A stretch of DNA of 64,000 bases. Origin: Taeniopygia guttata (taxonomy: Eukaryota > Chordata > Aves > Passeriformes > Estrildidae). The notes beneath the pieces were generated by a model. That model was not told the origin of the DNA and ran no database searches. It worked only from the letters and a program-made list of their open reading frames with translations. The position numbers were made by a program, and so were the translations under genes. Below are positions 20,789 through 34,181 of the stretch, in pieces (the first letter of the stretch is position 1; each line of letters opens with the position of its first letter). The stretch spans positions 191,001-255,000 of the forward strand of contig NC_133024.1 in assembly GCF_048771995.1 (NCBI RefSeq). Reading direction: 5' to 3'.

Positions 20789-23700
20789 CTTTGAATTTTT
20801 TATATAGATCCCCAGCAACAATATTTAGAGCATCTGCAAATAAAAGACTGGGAAACAGTTATTTTACTCCATCAGAACTTGGGAAAGGCCAGATTTAGAT
20901 CTCTCCAAAGGGTCAAAGCTACATAACACCAGTTAATACCATTTACTGTAGAAGCTGAACTGATTTTGGTCTACACATAAGTTTCCTGTTTCTGCCAAAC
21001 TTCTGCATGAATATTAAAAGTCTGAAGAATGACCACAAGCAGATCACCTAAACCTACAAGCTCACTGTTTCCCATTTTTAACCATGCCAGGATCTTCTCT
21101 TTTGATCACGTGAGTGGACATTTCCCTCTAAAACCTTCTGACCTAACCAAGAAGTCTCACCATTACCAAAGTTTCACACCAAAAGCAAAGCACCTCTGTC
21201 TGTATCATGCCTGCTGATGGTGCCAGCACACAGTATGGCCCAAGGTGTCTGCCCCATGGATTTCCCCGGGGTATTCACACTTTTCCAAAGGTAGCCAGCA
21301 CCTACGCTGACTCTGAAAACAATTGCCCTTGCAAGAAGGGTCCATGGCAGCTCGGGGCACTCGTGGTCAGCCACAGGGCCTTGACACACAGAACAGGATA
21401 AAGGGACTTGGAGGATTCCCACAGCTGGCCTGCACTGACAGATAGAGCAAGTCCCTTGGGATTGTGGAGTGAATTCTGCCTCCCAAGGACTGCAGGCTCA
21501 CATCCACACCCAGGACTATTCAGAAGAGCTGCAGCAAGAGCAGACATCGGGCAGCTCAGGGTTTCTCTAAGCCCAGTCCTACAAGCCTGTGGGAGCCACA
21601 GGTAGCCAGGAAGTTCCTGAGGAATCCAGACCCTCAGCCAGCAGCACAAAGTCCCAGAGCTGCCAAATCAGAGAGAACTGCCTTCCACCTCTTTTCGCTC
21701 ACACACTGGTGCTGAAAACTGCCAGACAGGCTAAAAGTCACTCAGGGAGATATAGAGGGTGTTACTGATAAAGAGTTCTAGGGAAGCTGGATGGCCAGCA
21801 TCCATCAAACTATCTTCTGGGAATCCCAGCTGTCACATTTCACTCCACTTTTCCCTTTAACTCAGGCTTTCCCCTTCCAGAATCAATTCTTCCTCCCCAC
21901 CCTCTCCCACTCCCTGTGCAGATAGCTGGCAACACGCACAAGCTGGATCCACATGTGGTCACTGAAATTTGGCTGCACAGCTGACCTTTGCTGCTGCCAA
22001 AGGGAGGGAATTCCAGGCCAGAGCACCCCTCTCTGCCTGCCCTTCACTTTTCAGAGCTAATTGGCTTTTCTATCCCTTTCAGCACAGCACAGCATGGCCT
22101 CGTGGAGCTTGAAAAGCAGCAGTGGTTTTTATCACCATGGTGCAACGGAGAGAAGACTTCAGAGCATTTTCTGGGAACGCCACATACAGTTATATTACAC
22201 TTGCAGAATTGTCTGGCTATTGTGTCTCCTAAGTCACACAGTGGACTACAAACAGTGCTGTTTCAGGGAAACTCTCTACAACCACTGAAAGTAAGTCACT
22301 AACTCTGTTAGAGCAGGCAATGGACTCACATGTTCACAAAAACTGACTACACATGCTAAAGCCAGACGCTTTGTAGGTAAATGAGAAACACCTCTGGTTT
22401 GGGGCCCATGCCTCAGGCAGCAGGTTTTTTTTGCATGGACAGGATGATTACTACTTGCGGGGCTATATGAAACATTTACCTTTTTATCCAAGTTATGAAA
22501 GAATAGCTTTGAAAAGCACAGTAATCCAAGGCCAAAAAGACAGGCAGACAAATGGACAGATTTCAGCCACTCGTTTGGTTTTCTTGGCGAGAGCTTTTTG
22601 CTCTTCCAAGGGCTGACCTTATGCATTTGCCAGGTCTGGATGATCCACTTGAAAAAAAAAAAAAAAAAAAAAAAAAGGCTTAAAGGAAATTTCAACAGCA
22701 GACTCTTCTGGAGGTGTCTTCTGTCAATCTCCAGCTTCCCACAGGACTTGGTGCTTGTCTGGGGCTTTTGAGGAACAGCTCATAAATTGCTGCTATTCAG
22801 CCACTGGCAGTTGAATCCTGCTTTATTTAGTTTTTGGAATCTTGTAGTGGATCCTCCCTGCTTCCTTCCTCCAGTCCCTGCTCACATTTAGTTTCAGTTT
22901 CCTGGAGCTAAGAGTGTTGACCCCTTTAAAAGCAGCAGCAGCAGCAAGAAAACCACAAAGCAAGAAAACCCTGTCCTGACCATAAATGTTGTACCCTCTG
23001 CATAGAGAGAAACTCCACCAACTTTTCAGGAAGAAGATGCAACAAACTCTTTTGCAGCATATCCTGATATGACAGCCTTGCAGCATACAGAATCCAGCCT
23101 AGCAAGGAAAAAATAATAAAAAAAAAAGTGTTGTGTTAAAAAAAATGCACAAGGAAAAGGTGCTATTTTACATGGATCACAGTAAAGCCACAACAACCTA
23201 AGGGTTAATTTCTTCATGAGAATGTTTGAAGTCTAAATTTGAAATCTGTTGTCAACTGCAGCTGGCTAAAATGGAAAGGGCTACATTTCTTTGCTTACCT
23301 TGATGCCTACTGGGATCTGCTTTAGGGCCAATTTTGCATGAAGCTCCTGGGAATTACTCATCTGTCTTCTTGCATGAGATGAAATATATCTGTTAGAAGG
23401 TTGCAAAATGTGTTAGGATGCATTGCAGTGCTGTGCTCTTCCAGGACAGAGGCACAAAGTCTGATTCTTACCGTAGCTGGGACTTTGGGGATTCCCAGAG
23501 CCATTTTCATGGCATCTAATTTTAGGTCCTTTTCAGACAGATTTGTAATGACAATTTGGTTTATAGCCCCTCCCTCTGTGCCAGGGGCAGGAAAGTCTAT
23601 CAAAGCAAATGAGGGAATTCTTCATCCTGGAATTCTGCAGGAATTCCCAATCCCGGAAATCCGGGAATTCCCCATCCTGGAATTCCGGGAGTTCTCAACA

Positions 23701-24330
23701 TTGGAAATCTGGGAATTCTCAATCCTGGAATTCCCCAGCCTGGAATTCCGGGAATTCCCGCTGCTCCCTTTGCCTTTGGAGCTGCCCTTCCTGGCAGAAT
23801 TCCCAGATTTCCTGGCGGAATTCCCGGATTTCCTGGCGGAATCCCCGGATTTCCCGCCGGGATTCCGGAATTTCCTGTCGGAATTCCGGGTTTTTTCCGG
23901 GATCTCTCCGTGCCCCAGCAGCTCCCGGAGCCGTTTCCGCTCCGGGGGGTCCCGGTAATTCCGGCTCCCGTAAAACTGAGCCACGGAAAGTTGGGAACGC
24001 ACCGGGATTCCCGGAATTCCCGGATTTCCTGACAGAATTCCCGGATTTCCTGATGCCATTCCTGCATTTCCAGCCAGGAGTCCCGAATTTCCCGTTGGAA
24101 TTCCTGAATTTCCAACTGGAATTCCCGAATTTCTTTCTGGAATTCCTGAATTTTCCGCCAGAATTCCTGAATTTCCTGTCGGAATTCCCGGATTTCCGGC
24201 GGGGATCTGCAGCCTCCGGGCCGGCGCCGCTTTCTCCACGATTTCCTGGGAATTTTGGGAATTTTTTTGGGTATTTTCTGGAGCTGCTCGGAGCCGTTTG
24301 GGCGGGGGGGTCCGGAATTCCCAGCGGGAG
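20789..24330 (-). pseudogene. Unidentified minus-strand gene fragment (U2)
   Basis: Exons corresponding to U1 lie at 23575-23472, 23361-23299 and 20833-20789, with the repeat-embedded stretches starting at 24330 and 23975. The splice sites are unchanged. Confidence 0.45.
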
Positions 24331-24335
24331 CTGAA
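23615..24335. repeat. GGAATTCC minisatellite (U2)
   Basis: Same as 6110-6830, with no difference noticed by eye. Confidence 0.85.
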
Positions 24336-24405
24336 AAAAAAAAAACGGGAATGAGGGAGGGGGGAGGGGCGGGAATTCCCAAATCCCAAAATTCCCAAAT
24401 CCCCA

Positions 24406-25674
24406 ATTTAGGGGATTTTTGGGGAATATTTGGGTTTTTTTGGGATTTAGGGGATTTGGGTGTTTGGGATTTTGGGGATTTTTGGGGGATTTTTGGATTT
24501 AGGGGATTTTTGGGGTTTGGGATTTTGGATTTAGGGGATTTTTGGAGCATTTTGGGGTTTGGGGGGATTTAGGGGATTTTGGGGTTTGGGATTTGGGGAT
24601 TTTTGGAGGATTTTGGGGTTTGGGGGATTTTTGGGGGGGATATTTGGGGGGTTTTGGGGATTTGGGGGACTTCAGGGGGGATTTTTAGGGGATTTTGGGG
24701 GTTTGGGATCTGGGGGATTTTTGGGGTTTGGGATTTTGGAATTGAGGGGATTTTTGGGGAATATTTGGGGTTTTTGGGGATGTAGGGGATTTGGGGGTTT
24801 GGGATTTTGGGGATTTTTGGGGGATTTTTGGAGGATTTTGGGATTTAGGGGATTTTTGGGGTTTGGGATTTTGGATTTAGGGGATTTTTGGGGGATTTTT
24901 GGAGCATTTTGGGGTTTGGGGGGATTTAGGGGATTTTGGGGTTTGGGATTTGGGGATTTTTGGAGGATTTTGGGGTTTGGGGGATTTTTGGGGGGGATAT
25001 TTGGGGGGTTTTGGGGATTTGGGGGACTTCAGGGGGGATTTTTAGGGGATTTTGGGGGTTTGGGATCTGGGGGATTTTTGGGGTTTGGGATTTTGGAATT
25101 GAGGGGATTTTTGGGGAATATTTGGGGTTTTTGGGGATGCAGGGGATTTGGGGGTTTGGGATTTTGGGGATTTTTGGGGGATTTTTGGAGGATTTTGGGA
25201 TTTAGGGGATTTTTGGGGTTTGGGATTTTGGATTTAGGGGATTTTTGGGGGATTTTTGGAGCATTTTGGGGTTTGGGGGGATTTAGGGGATTTTGGGGTT
25301 TGGGATTTGGGGATTTTTGGAGGATTTTGGGGTTTGGGGGATTTTTGAGGGGGATATTTGGGGGGTTTTGGGGATTTGGGGGACTTCAGGGGGGATTTTT
25401 AGGGGATTTTGGGGGTTTGGGATCTGGGGGATTTTTGGGGTTTGGGATTTTGGAATTGAGGGGATTTTTGGGGAATATTTGGGGTTTTTGGGGATGTAGG
25501 GGATTTGGGGGTTTGGGATTTTGGGGATTTTTGGAGGATTTTGGGGTTTTGGGTTTTTTTGAGGTCTAGTGTTTTTTGGGGGGGTTTGGGGGGGGGGGTT
25601 TGGGAATTTGAAATTTAGGGGATTTTTGGGGGATGTTTGAGGTTTAGGGGGATTTTTGGGGGATTTGGGGTTTC
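24406..25674 (+). repeat. G-run minisatellite, three 357-bp units (U2)
   Basis: Unit landmarks lie at 24579, 24936 and 25293. It includes the same ATGCAGGGG variant (25137) that marks the second unit in U1. Confidence 0.93.
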
Positions 25675-25682
25675 AGGCTCAC

Positions 25683-25883
25683 CCGGGCGGGTCCCGGCTC
25701 CGTTTCGAGGCGGTTCCGGAGCTGCTGCGGATCCGGGAGAGGCTGAGCAGGGCCGGGATCCCGGGAAGCCGAACCCCAAATCCCCAAATCCCCAAAATCC
25801 CAAACCCCAAATTCCCAAATCCCCAAAACCCCCCAAACTCCCAAAACACCAAATTTCCAAAAATCCCAAACCCCCAAAAAACA
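25683..25883 (-). other. Exon-like CpG segment plus C-rich tract (U2)
   Basis: The splice-like segment lies at 25683-25742, with C-rich DNA to 25883. Confidence 0.4.
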
Positions 25884-25909
25884 GATGGCAAGGTTCTCCC
25901 CCCCCCACG

Positions 25910-26136
25910 CAGTGCGCATGCGCGGTTCCCTTTGCAGGACGCCCGCTTTGCGCATGCGCACTGGAATTTCCGTACAGCATAATGGCCGGCTTCCTACAGC
26001 AGAGTTCCATTTTCCGTACAGTGTCATGGCCGTCCTGCGCATGCGCACTGGAATTTCCGTACAGCATCATGGCCGCCTTCCTACAGCAGAGTTCCATTTT
26101 CCGTACAGTGTCATGGCCGCTAGGCGCATGCGCACT
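25910..26136. promoter_or_regulatory. Short NRF1 array, four palindromes (U2)
   Basis: Palindromes lie at 25914, 25950, 26037 and 26124. It has the same contracted form as U1. Confidence 0.75.
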
Positions 26137-26293
26137 GGAAATTCCTCTTCTGCGCGCAAAGCACCAAGCTTGTTTCCTGACCAGAGCTTGTTTTTGAGGC
26201 TCGGGCCGCCCGAGCCGCCGCCGCCCCCCGCCCTGCGCTCACAGACACCGCCCCGCGCGCCGCTCGCCGCGCGCTCCCGCCCCGGCACCGGCG

Positions 26294-26857
26294 GCTGCAG
26301 TACCGCCCTCTGCCCACAATGGGGGCAGCGCTTTTCAAGCGAGCCCGCCACCAGGGACTCGCAAGATGGCGGCCCGTGGGGACCTGGACGGAGAGAGGCG
26401 TATTACGCCGATGCCCGTCGGCCCCCGCCAAAAACCCGCACGCTCGCGGTGCTGCTGACCCCACAGCCCCTGTGCACGGCACCGGAACCGCCGCGGGAAA
26501 TCCCGTCGGGGGGCGCCGGCGTTGGGGACGATTCAGGCAGTGTAGAAAAAACAGACACGGGTCCTCGAATGCCGACGTCCTCTTTTTCGCGCCATCTCGA
26601 GAAGGTCAAGCGAGTCCGCGACAAGCCACTCCCAAGATGGCGGCCGCGGGCGGCGGGCTGCAGTACCGCCCTCTGCCCACAGGGCGGCAGCACTGCCGCC
26701 CGCCACCGCCGGGGGCCGCCGCTCGCCTCGGGGCCGCGGGCGGGGCCGGCGGCAGAAAAGAACGGGCGCGATGCCCTCCGGAACCTGCCCTGCAGCAAAT
26801 GCCCCAAAACATCCCGCGCGGAAAAGAACGCCAGCAAAAAAACCCCTGCCTCTAACC
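26294..26857. promoter_or_regulatory. P1 CpG-island core (U2)
   Basis: YY1 elements lie at 26363-26373 and 26634-26644. It carries the altered first CTCF-like block seen in U1. Confidence 0.7.
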
Positions 26858-27154
26858 CAATAGGAACCAAAAGCAAAAACCTTCTCTTTTAAACTGCATT
26901 TCAAGCTCTTTTATTTTTATATTTTTCATATTTATATTCACATTCGGATTTATAACGTATATTGATGTGTAATTGTATTTTTATAATTTCTTACATTTAT
27001 TCCTATTATATTTTATATTTTTTCACATATCTTAATATATTGCTTATATATTTCTATAGTTAGATTTAGATTTCTAAAAGGTTTATATGGCTTCAAATAA
27101 ACACCCTGCCCCTATCCAAGTAAAAATCTTTTTAAAAGCCCCTTTCTTTTATAC

Positions 27155-30100
27155 TTAAAATAACACCTCCTCCCCATAAAGAGACCCATCAACCATTAGA
27201 CAAAAAGCCCTAGTGCCAGTCTCATGCTTGCACATCTAACAGGAGACCCTCCCCATAACCAAACAAAAAATCAAAATAACGTACCAAAAGTAGTCCTTAC
27301 TAACATTAAAAATACAACTCAACCGTATCCAAAAAACCCTCACCTTTATTTCCTCCAAACACCAAATACTCTTCAAATTCTAAACAACAAAAACCATCAG
27401 AACATACTTCAAATATAGAAAAGCCTAACCATATAAATATTTGTCAAAGCCCACAAAAACTATAAAACAATCTAATCAATATCCTGCATTAAAAAAAAAA
27501 AACCCACTATACAAATTAGTACCATTTGAAATGTAACACAAATAAAAATATTTTCCTAAGAAACATGTCTCCCAATAAGTAAAACCACCCTGTAAAGATA
27601 TAAGTAATAATCATAACTCAGCAAGCTAAAATTTCTTCAAAACCAAAAGACTTAAAAAACCTTCAATATTTATAAGTAATAACATTTAATATGTTAAGTA
27701 TTAATGAAATCAAACAAAATTAAATGTCAATACATTTAAACAAATACATTTTCTTTTTATCAATTAAAATTAAGTTTATTATTCCTTACTATCAAAATTC
27801 ATTCAGTCTAAATTTAAATGTTATTTAATATAACTTATGCTAAATTTTATTAAAAATCATTTCTCTAAACTATACAGTATATGGTCAATTTTCTTAAAAA
27901 AATAAAACACCTCCAATTAAAACAACTAAAAGAAAACACTAACAAACGCCTATTCAGAAGTAAAAAAAAGTACAGTGTATTATATCATCAATTTCATCAA
28001 AAATTCTGTACTTCATTACAATCTCTACTCTTATCTTTTAGAAGCGACACCAAAAAATAGCAATTACTATTCATATCATGCTGTTTGAAAATTTTACTCT
28101 ATTTCCTGAATATATAAATATTTTTTAAAAGTTATCCTAACTTCTTCAAACACTTACCACTAATATACTAATTATATTATATCAATATATAAGCTTTTAT
28201 AATAAACAATATTTATTAAATATTGTTATGATATTTACAACCAACTTTCATATACTTTATTATCTCTTTATAGAATGATCTAAAAAACACACATAAAATT
28301 TCTAATTCCTACTTTTTTATTCTCAACTTATACAGCGCTTAAACCAAGTTAACTCTCTAACTAATCTCTACACTAACTCTATAATTTAACTTAATGTTAT
28401 ATCATAATTTTAACTATTTTTCAAGATTAAAAAGGTATTCCATTAAAAACCTCCTCCAAACTGTTAATCTTATCACTTTCCTCAGTTATTATTACAAAAT
28501 CACTTGAATACAAAATCCAACTACAACATTAATTTCTTTTTCTAAGTTTCACACTAAGTAATCACTCTCTCATACATTTCCTGCACCTTCACACTCTCAA
28601 TATCCAAATCCAAACTCACAATCCTGTCCATAACCACTTTCAAATCTTTAAAAAGAAGTTTACTATATTCAAAGCATCTCAATTCTAAAAAACTTCTAAA
28701 AAAATCCAATTATTAAATAATGTAATTAATCTTTAATCCTAACATTTTTACTCTTAAGTACTATTTTTAAAAACATTATATAAAAATATATTAAATAACA
28801 TTCACCAATTAAAATTTAAACTATAACCTAACCCTAACTCTACCTAAATAAAATAATTAACAACAAACCCAAATATTTTCTACGTCAAAAATAAATTCAA
28901 ATAATTTTAACTTAACAATTTAACTTTAACAATATAACAAATAAACTTATTTTTAAAATAAACTTGAAAAATCATTATCCACACATAATTATTTAACTTA
29001 CCACTAATTTAATATTTATCAACTGTTATAAACTCTAAAAGTATGTACAATCTTTTAATACTTACTAATTATATAATTTCACCTATGTTACTAATTATAG
29101 ATATTACCTAAGTAATTCCTAATTATTATCAATTTCTTCTTTACTACATACATTATTTTACTCTTATATTTCTTCATACTTATAACTGAAAAATTATAAC
29201 AACTTATATCATTATTTCTCATATCAAAACATAAAGTTTACTTATATCTCAACAAGTACAAAAACCCAAGTAAATTTCAATAAGAAACATAAAATCAGAT
29301 CACACAAAAAACACACTCACCGCTCCACAAATAAAACACCAATGTAAATACAAAGACAAATTACACTATGGAAATACAAACGCAGATTACACAAGACTTG
29401 CAACTTACACCTAACATCGTGTACTACACCCACCAAAATATATAAAGTGTAAGTTTCTTTATAAATATAAAAATCAATGTTATAAAAATCTTATTTAGTA
29501 ACTTACAAATTATGAAATTCTATCAAATATTTTACTTCTACTCTACTTTATTTACTTTTAATTATGTCACTTTACCAATTAACCAACCAAAAACAAACAT
29601 TTAAGTAACTTTAACTAAAGTTTCAAGTTTAAATGCTTTGTATTTATCTAGCACTACTCAAAAAAATCCATTCTTTACTTACTTACTTAAGATACCAATA
29701 AAAACCATTACAAATAGTCCATATAATTAAAAGGCCCTTACATTATTAACTCTTAATATTAAAATAGCTACCAATTTAAAACAAAAAAGTAATTTATCCA
29801 TCAATAGTAATCAAAATATAAAAGTAATTTTAAGCCTTGAAACTTAAAATCAAAATGGTAGCATCAGTTTTTATACCACCTATTACTTCAACCACACTAA
29901 AACAATTAAATCAATTAAAATATTATCTAAATAAACAATCTAATTCGACATCCCTTACCCTAAATAACTTTTAAACAAATATAAAACTATTAAATACGCA
30001 GTTTTACAAAAAACCAAAAAAAAAATTATTTTATTAACATACAAATATAAAAATTTAATAAAATGTATACATTTATCTAAAACACCAAATCTACTTATTA

Positions 30101-30300
30101 AAGTGTACAACTTTAAGAAATATCAAAAATAAGAATAACTAATAAAATATAACAATAAATAAAATTTAACACCATAATTTAAAAATCTTGTAACAAAAGT
30201 ATACATTTTAATTATATTATTACAATAATAATACTAATGATAACACCTTCTGTATGTTAATACATGCAACAAATGCTTAACAAATCCACCAATAAATTTT
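27155..30300. other. G-poor, AT-rich block (U2)
   Basis: Essentially identical to 9650-12795, and the abrupt right edge is kept. Confidence 0.75.
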
Positions 30301-33300
30301 TTTTTTCATACAGAGAGAGAGGGGAGACGTGGGAATGGGAAAACCAGAAACTCCCACAGACACTGAAAGATTTGATCTGCAGCCTCGGGAGAAGCTGGGA
30401 TTGATGTACCAATACAAGACACGGGCATTACGCAGGAAAAGAATAAAACAACATAAAATAACTTCTGTTTCTGTGGCTGTCAGTAAGAGCCTGCCCCGAG
30501 TGAGTGAGAGAGGAAACTGTGTGGGCACGATGGGGAAGGGTTTGCAGGGCAGGGCTGGGGCTGTGTGCGCTACACTGAGAGCTGACAAGTTCCAACAGAA
30601 GGCATTGAACAAAAGTACCCTCAGTGCAGCAGAACTGAGCAGAGGTGCTGGGTTCCAAAAGCCAAATAAACCCCGGGGTTAGAAAGTTCTGGCCTGCCTT
30701 GGAACAAAGAACTTGTGGCTGCTCCTGAGCCGCAGCAGCTGCTCGCTCTGCAAACCCTCACGCTCCCAGGCGGGTGCTCACCTGAGCACTGAGTGCTCCC
30801 GGCCCAAGAGCAGTCCCATCCCTTCCTTGCTAACAGCACAGGGAGAAAAAATGAAAAAAGATCACTCTGGCCAGCAGGGCTCTCTCTCTCTGCGAGGGTT
30901 AGGGGCAGGGCCCTGCAGGGAGCAGGGCGCTCCAGCACCGACAGCCCGAATCCAGAGCAGATCCACGGGGGAGCAGCGGGCTGGGGACAGCTGGGGACAG
31001 CAATGAGCAGAGCCCATCAGTCTCCCTCTGGGGCTGGGACTGCATTTAGCACACAGCTCATACCAGCTGTGGCACTTACACACCTCAGACTCCTTACCAC
31101 AAACCAGTTCTGGTCTAGCTCTCAGGGTGACCTGCACCTCCTCCCCAAAACCCACAGGAATTAGAATTTCCTGCTGGTTTTACAAACTTCACGGCAGCTT
31201 TGCAAATGCAAATCCCAGCAGGTCCCTGCTTTCCAGAGCACCCATCCTCAGCCATCTCCACTTCCCTGGAAAACCTGCTCCAGCCCCGGGCTGTACCAAG
31301 GTGAGCACAAGGTCTGGAGAGGTCAGAACCCTCACCTGGACTGCTGCACTCGGAGTGAGATCCAGCTACAAATGGAATTCCAGAAACAGCCTCCAAAATG
31401 TTCCATAATCACACCTTTAAAATGGCTCCACAGGGCAACAGCTCCAGTGCCAGAGCAGCACCTGCACGAGTCCTTGTGCCAGCCCTGGCTCCCTGAAAAA
31501 CACAATAAACCAACATCACACAGGCTTTGTTTGCAGAATTCCTGATCCAAACCCTCACCTTTTCTGCCCAGCATTGAGGGAAATCTGACACGGTATTCAC
31601 AGGTAACCTTTGCTGAGAGCAGCCATCACCCCAGTCCTCCAGCCTGGGCAAGGTTTTGCAGTGAATGGACCCAACTTCTAACCCTGAACCTAAATTTCTG
31701 TCAGCTTTTGTTGGAAAGAGACTGGAGATTAAAACCTACAACAGATTTAAAACAGTGCACAAGGAATAACCGGCCCAGACAAAACCAAACCAGCCCATCT
31801 CTGCTCCACCCCATTTCTCCCTGTTCTGGGAGAAATACTGATATAATTTGCAAATACTCCCCTTCCCTGCTGCACTATCCTTCACTGCACGTCCCTGGAG
31901 AGGATTTACTCCATTTTTTGTGCCCAGCAGCACCTCTGCAGCCCAAATCCCACTCCTCGCAGACACAGCCTGAGCAGAGCTCAGGCAGTGTTCCCAGCAG
32001 CGGATGCAATTCCGAGTTCCCTGGATTGCTCACGGGGCACTCGCAGCAATCTCCCCTCAGCCCAGACTCTCTGTGCTCAGAGGGAAGCGCAGCCCGATGG
32101 GACACAGCTCTGGCACCACATTCCCCTTGTTCCTGCTGGCCTGGAAAGCCACAGATAAACCCAGTCCCTCCGACCTTGCACCCTGAACCCCAGGAGAGCC
32201 GGAGCTGAACCCAGATCCCGGCGCCCTGCACGGCTGCGCTGACACCAGCACAGGCTGAGCGCCGCCCAGCACCCTTCCTCATTTTCCTCCCTCTGCTCCC
32301 AAATCCTGCCAGCCCTCCCCTGCAGCTCCTGCCCCAGCCCCAGCAGAGGCTGGCACCCAGCCCTGCAGCAGCTGGCAGAGCTGGGAATGCACCGAGAGCT
32401 CGGCTCCCCGGGCTCCCAGCCCCAGACCAGTCCTTGGGTGCCCGAACAATGCCCAGCCTGCCCCCCTGGGCACAGCCAAACACCACAGCTCCATCAGCCC
32501 CAAGGAACTCTGGCATTTGCCTCTTCCCTGCTGCCCTTTCCCAGCACACAGGGGTACGGCTGGGCTGTCAGAAATGGCATTCCCGAGGCACTTAATCCCA
32601 GCAGAGAGGAAAAGGGGAACCCTGCGTCCCTCTGACTTACCCCACAGCGTGGGCAGGACCAGGAGCCCTCCAGTGCACCCCCCTGGTGCTGAAGCCTCTT
32701 GGCTCTGGCTGCTTAAACACTGAAGCTTCTGGCAAAGATGGGAGGAGCTTAATGATTTCTCCTGTCCTGAAAGAGAGGAGGAAAAGAGCATTAAGCCCTC
32801 TGTGGAAGTCAAAAGATCCCGGCTTTCACACTTCTGCTGTGATTGCTCACCATGGGGTTTTATCCGTGAGAGGGGACACCAATTCAAATATAAAAGCATT
32901 TTTATTCCTAACTATTTCATTAAAAGGAAGCTCATTTCTCTATTGCATTCTTAGCCTAATTTTAACAGAACCATTTTTATCCATGGCCCCACTTGTCAGT
33001 CATTCAATCCTTTACCACAGGACTTTATACAAAGGAAGGGACACCTGGTGCTGTGTCACAAGAAATCCCAAAGAGAAAAGTGTCCAAAACCTCACAGAGA
33101 AAGGTTTCAAGGCACTCCAGTGCACAGACAGCTGCTCATGCCTTGTCAGGCCACACCAGTTCTGTCACATCCACCTGAGCTGTGCAGGCGAGGCAAAGGC
33201 TGCCCTTCCTCCCAGGGAACACTGTCTGAGACCACAGAGAGCCATCCTGGGTGAAAAGAATGAAATGAAAATGTTTTCTGGCAGAAAATGAGTATCTGTA

Positions 33301-34181
33301 ATCAGAACCTCTGGACAGATTTAGTAACACCACTTTCAGATGACAAATACAGGCCATGCCCATCCTTCCAGGCCAGGTGAAACCAGGAAGGAGAACTACA
33401 GGAAAAGCAGGAAGACAGAGCCCCTTATTTGGATATATATAGAATGCCCCTGGTTTGGTGGTTTGCCTTTGCTCCTAAGCTTTGGCTTCACCCCTCTCCA
33501 GAGGAGCAGGGAATTCCTCCAGGGTGAGGGGGAGTCTGGTCCCACTCCAGGATGTGTCCAGTAAAGGAGGGAATTTGTTTAGAGTAAGTGAGCAGTGTTT
33601 TTGTTACACACAAAAATCAAACCAAACAAACACTGAATTGGACTACACCGAGCTGCAACACAAAGTGTTCACAGCAGGCAGAGGCCAGAGGAGCACACAG
33701 CACCCAGAAGTACCATTTCACTTGGTTCTTCTGCTCTCATGCATTTTAATTCTGCTTCGCTTCACAGCTGCTACTCTGCCAAGGCCATTTCCATTTTCAG
33801 AAGCCTGTGTCACCTGTAGCCAAGGCTTAAACATCACAGGATCTATGTGCACTTCAGTGATCTTACACTAAGTACCTCAGAAACCAAAAGAATAAATCCA
33901 AGACTTCAGCTGGGTTAAAAATACCAGAACAACAAATAAGCAAACAAAAACCCAAACCCGCCTTTCCACTAGTTTTAAAAACAGAAGTCTTTACAACCAG
34001 CATAAAATGAATGTAACATTTGGATCCAAGCAGAGGTACAATTTAAATGCCAGTATTCTGGAACTGCTAATAACTCTGCAAGTATTTACATGGGTGGATG
34101 TGTTACTGGATGGAAAGAATATAATGCACGAAAGAGAAGATTAGCTGTGTTTAGGATGGGAAGAAGATGACTAAAAAATAC
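30301..34181. other. URB1-side intronic/3-prime DNA (U2)
   Basis: Contains the plus-strand exon-like segment at 30314-30482 and the minus-strand one at 32766-32641. No confident gene is seen. Confidence 0.4.
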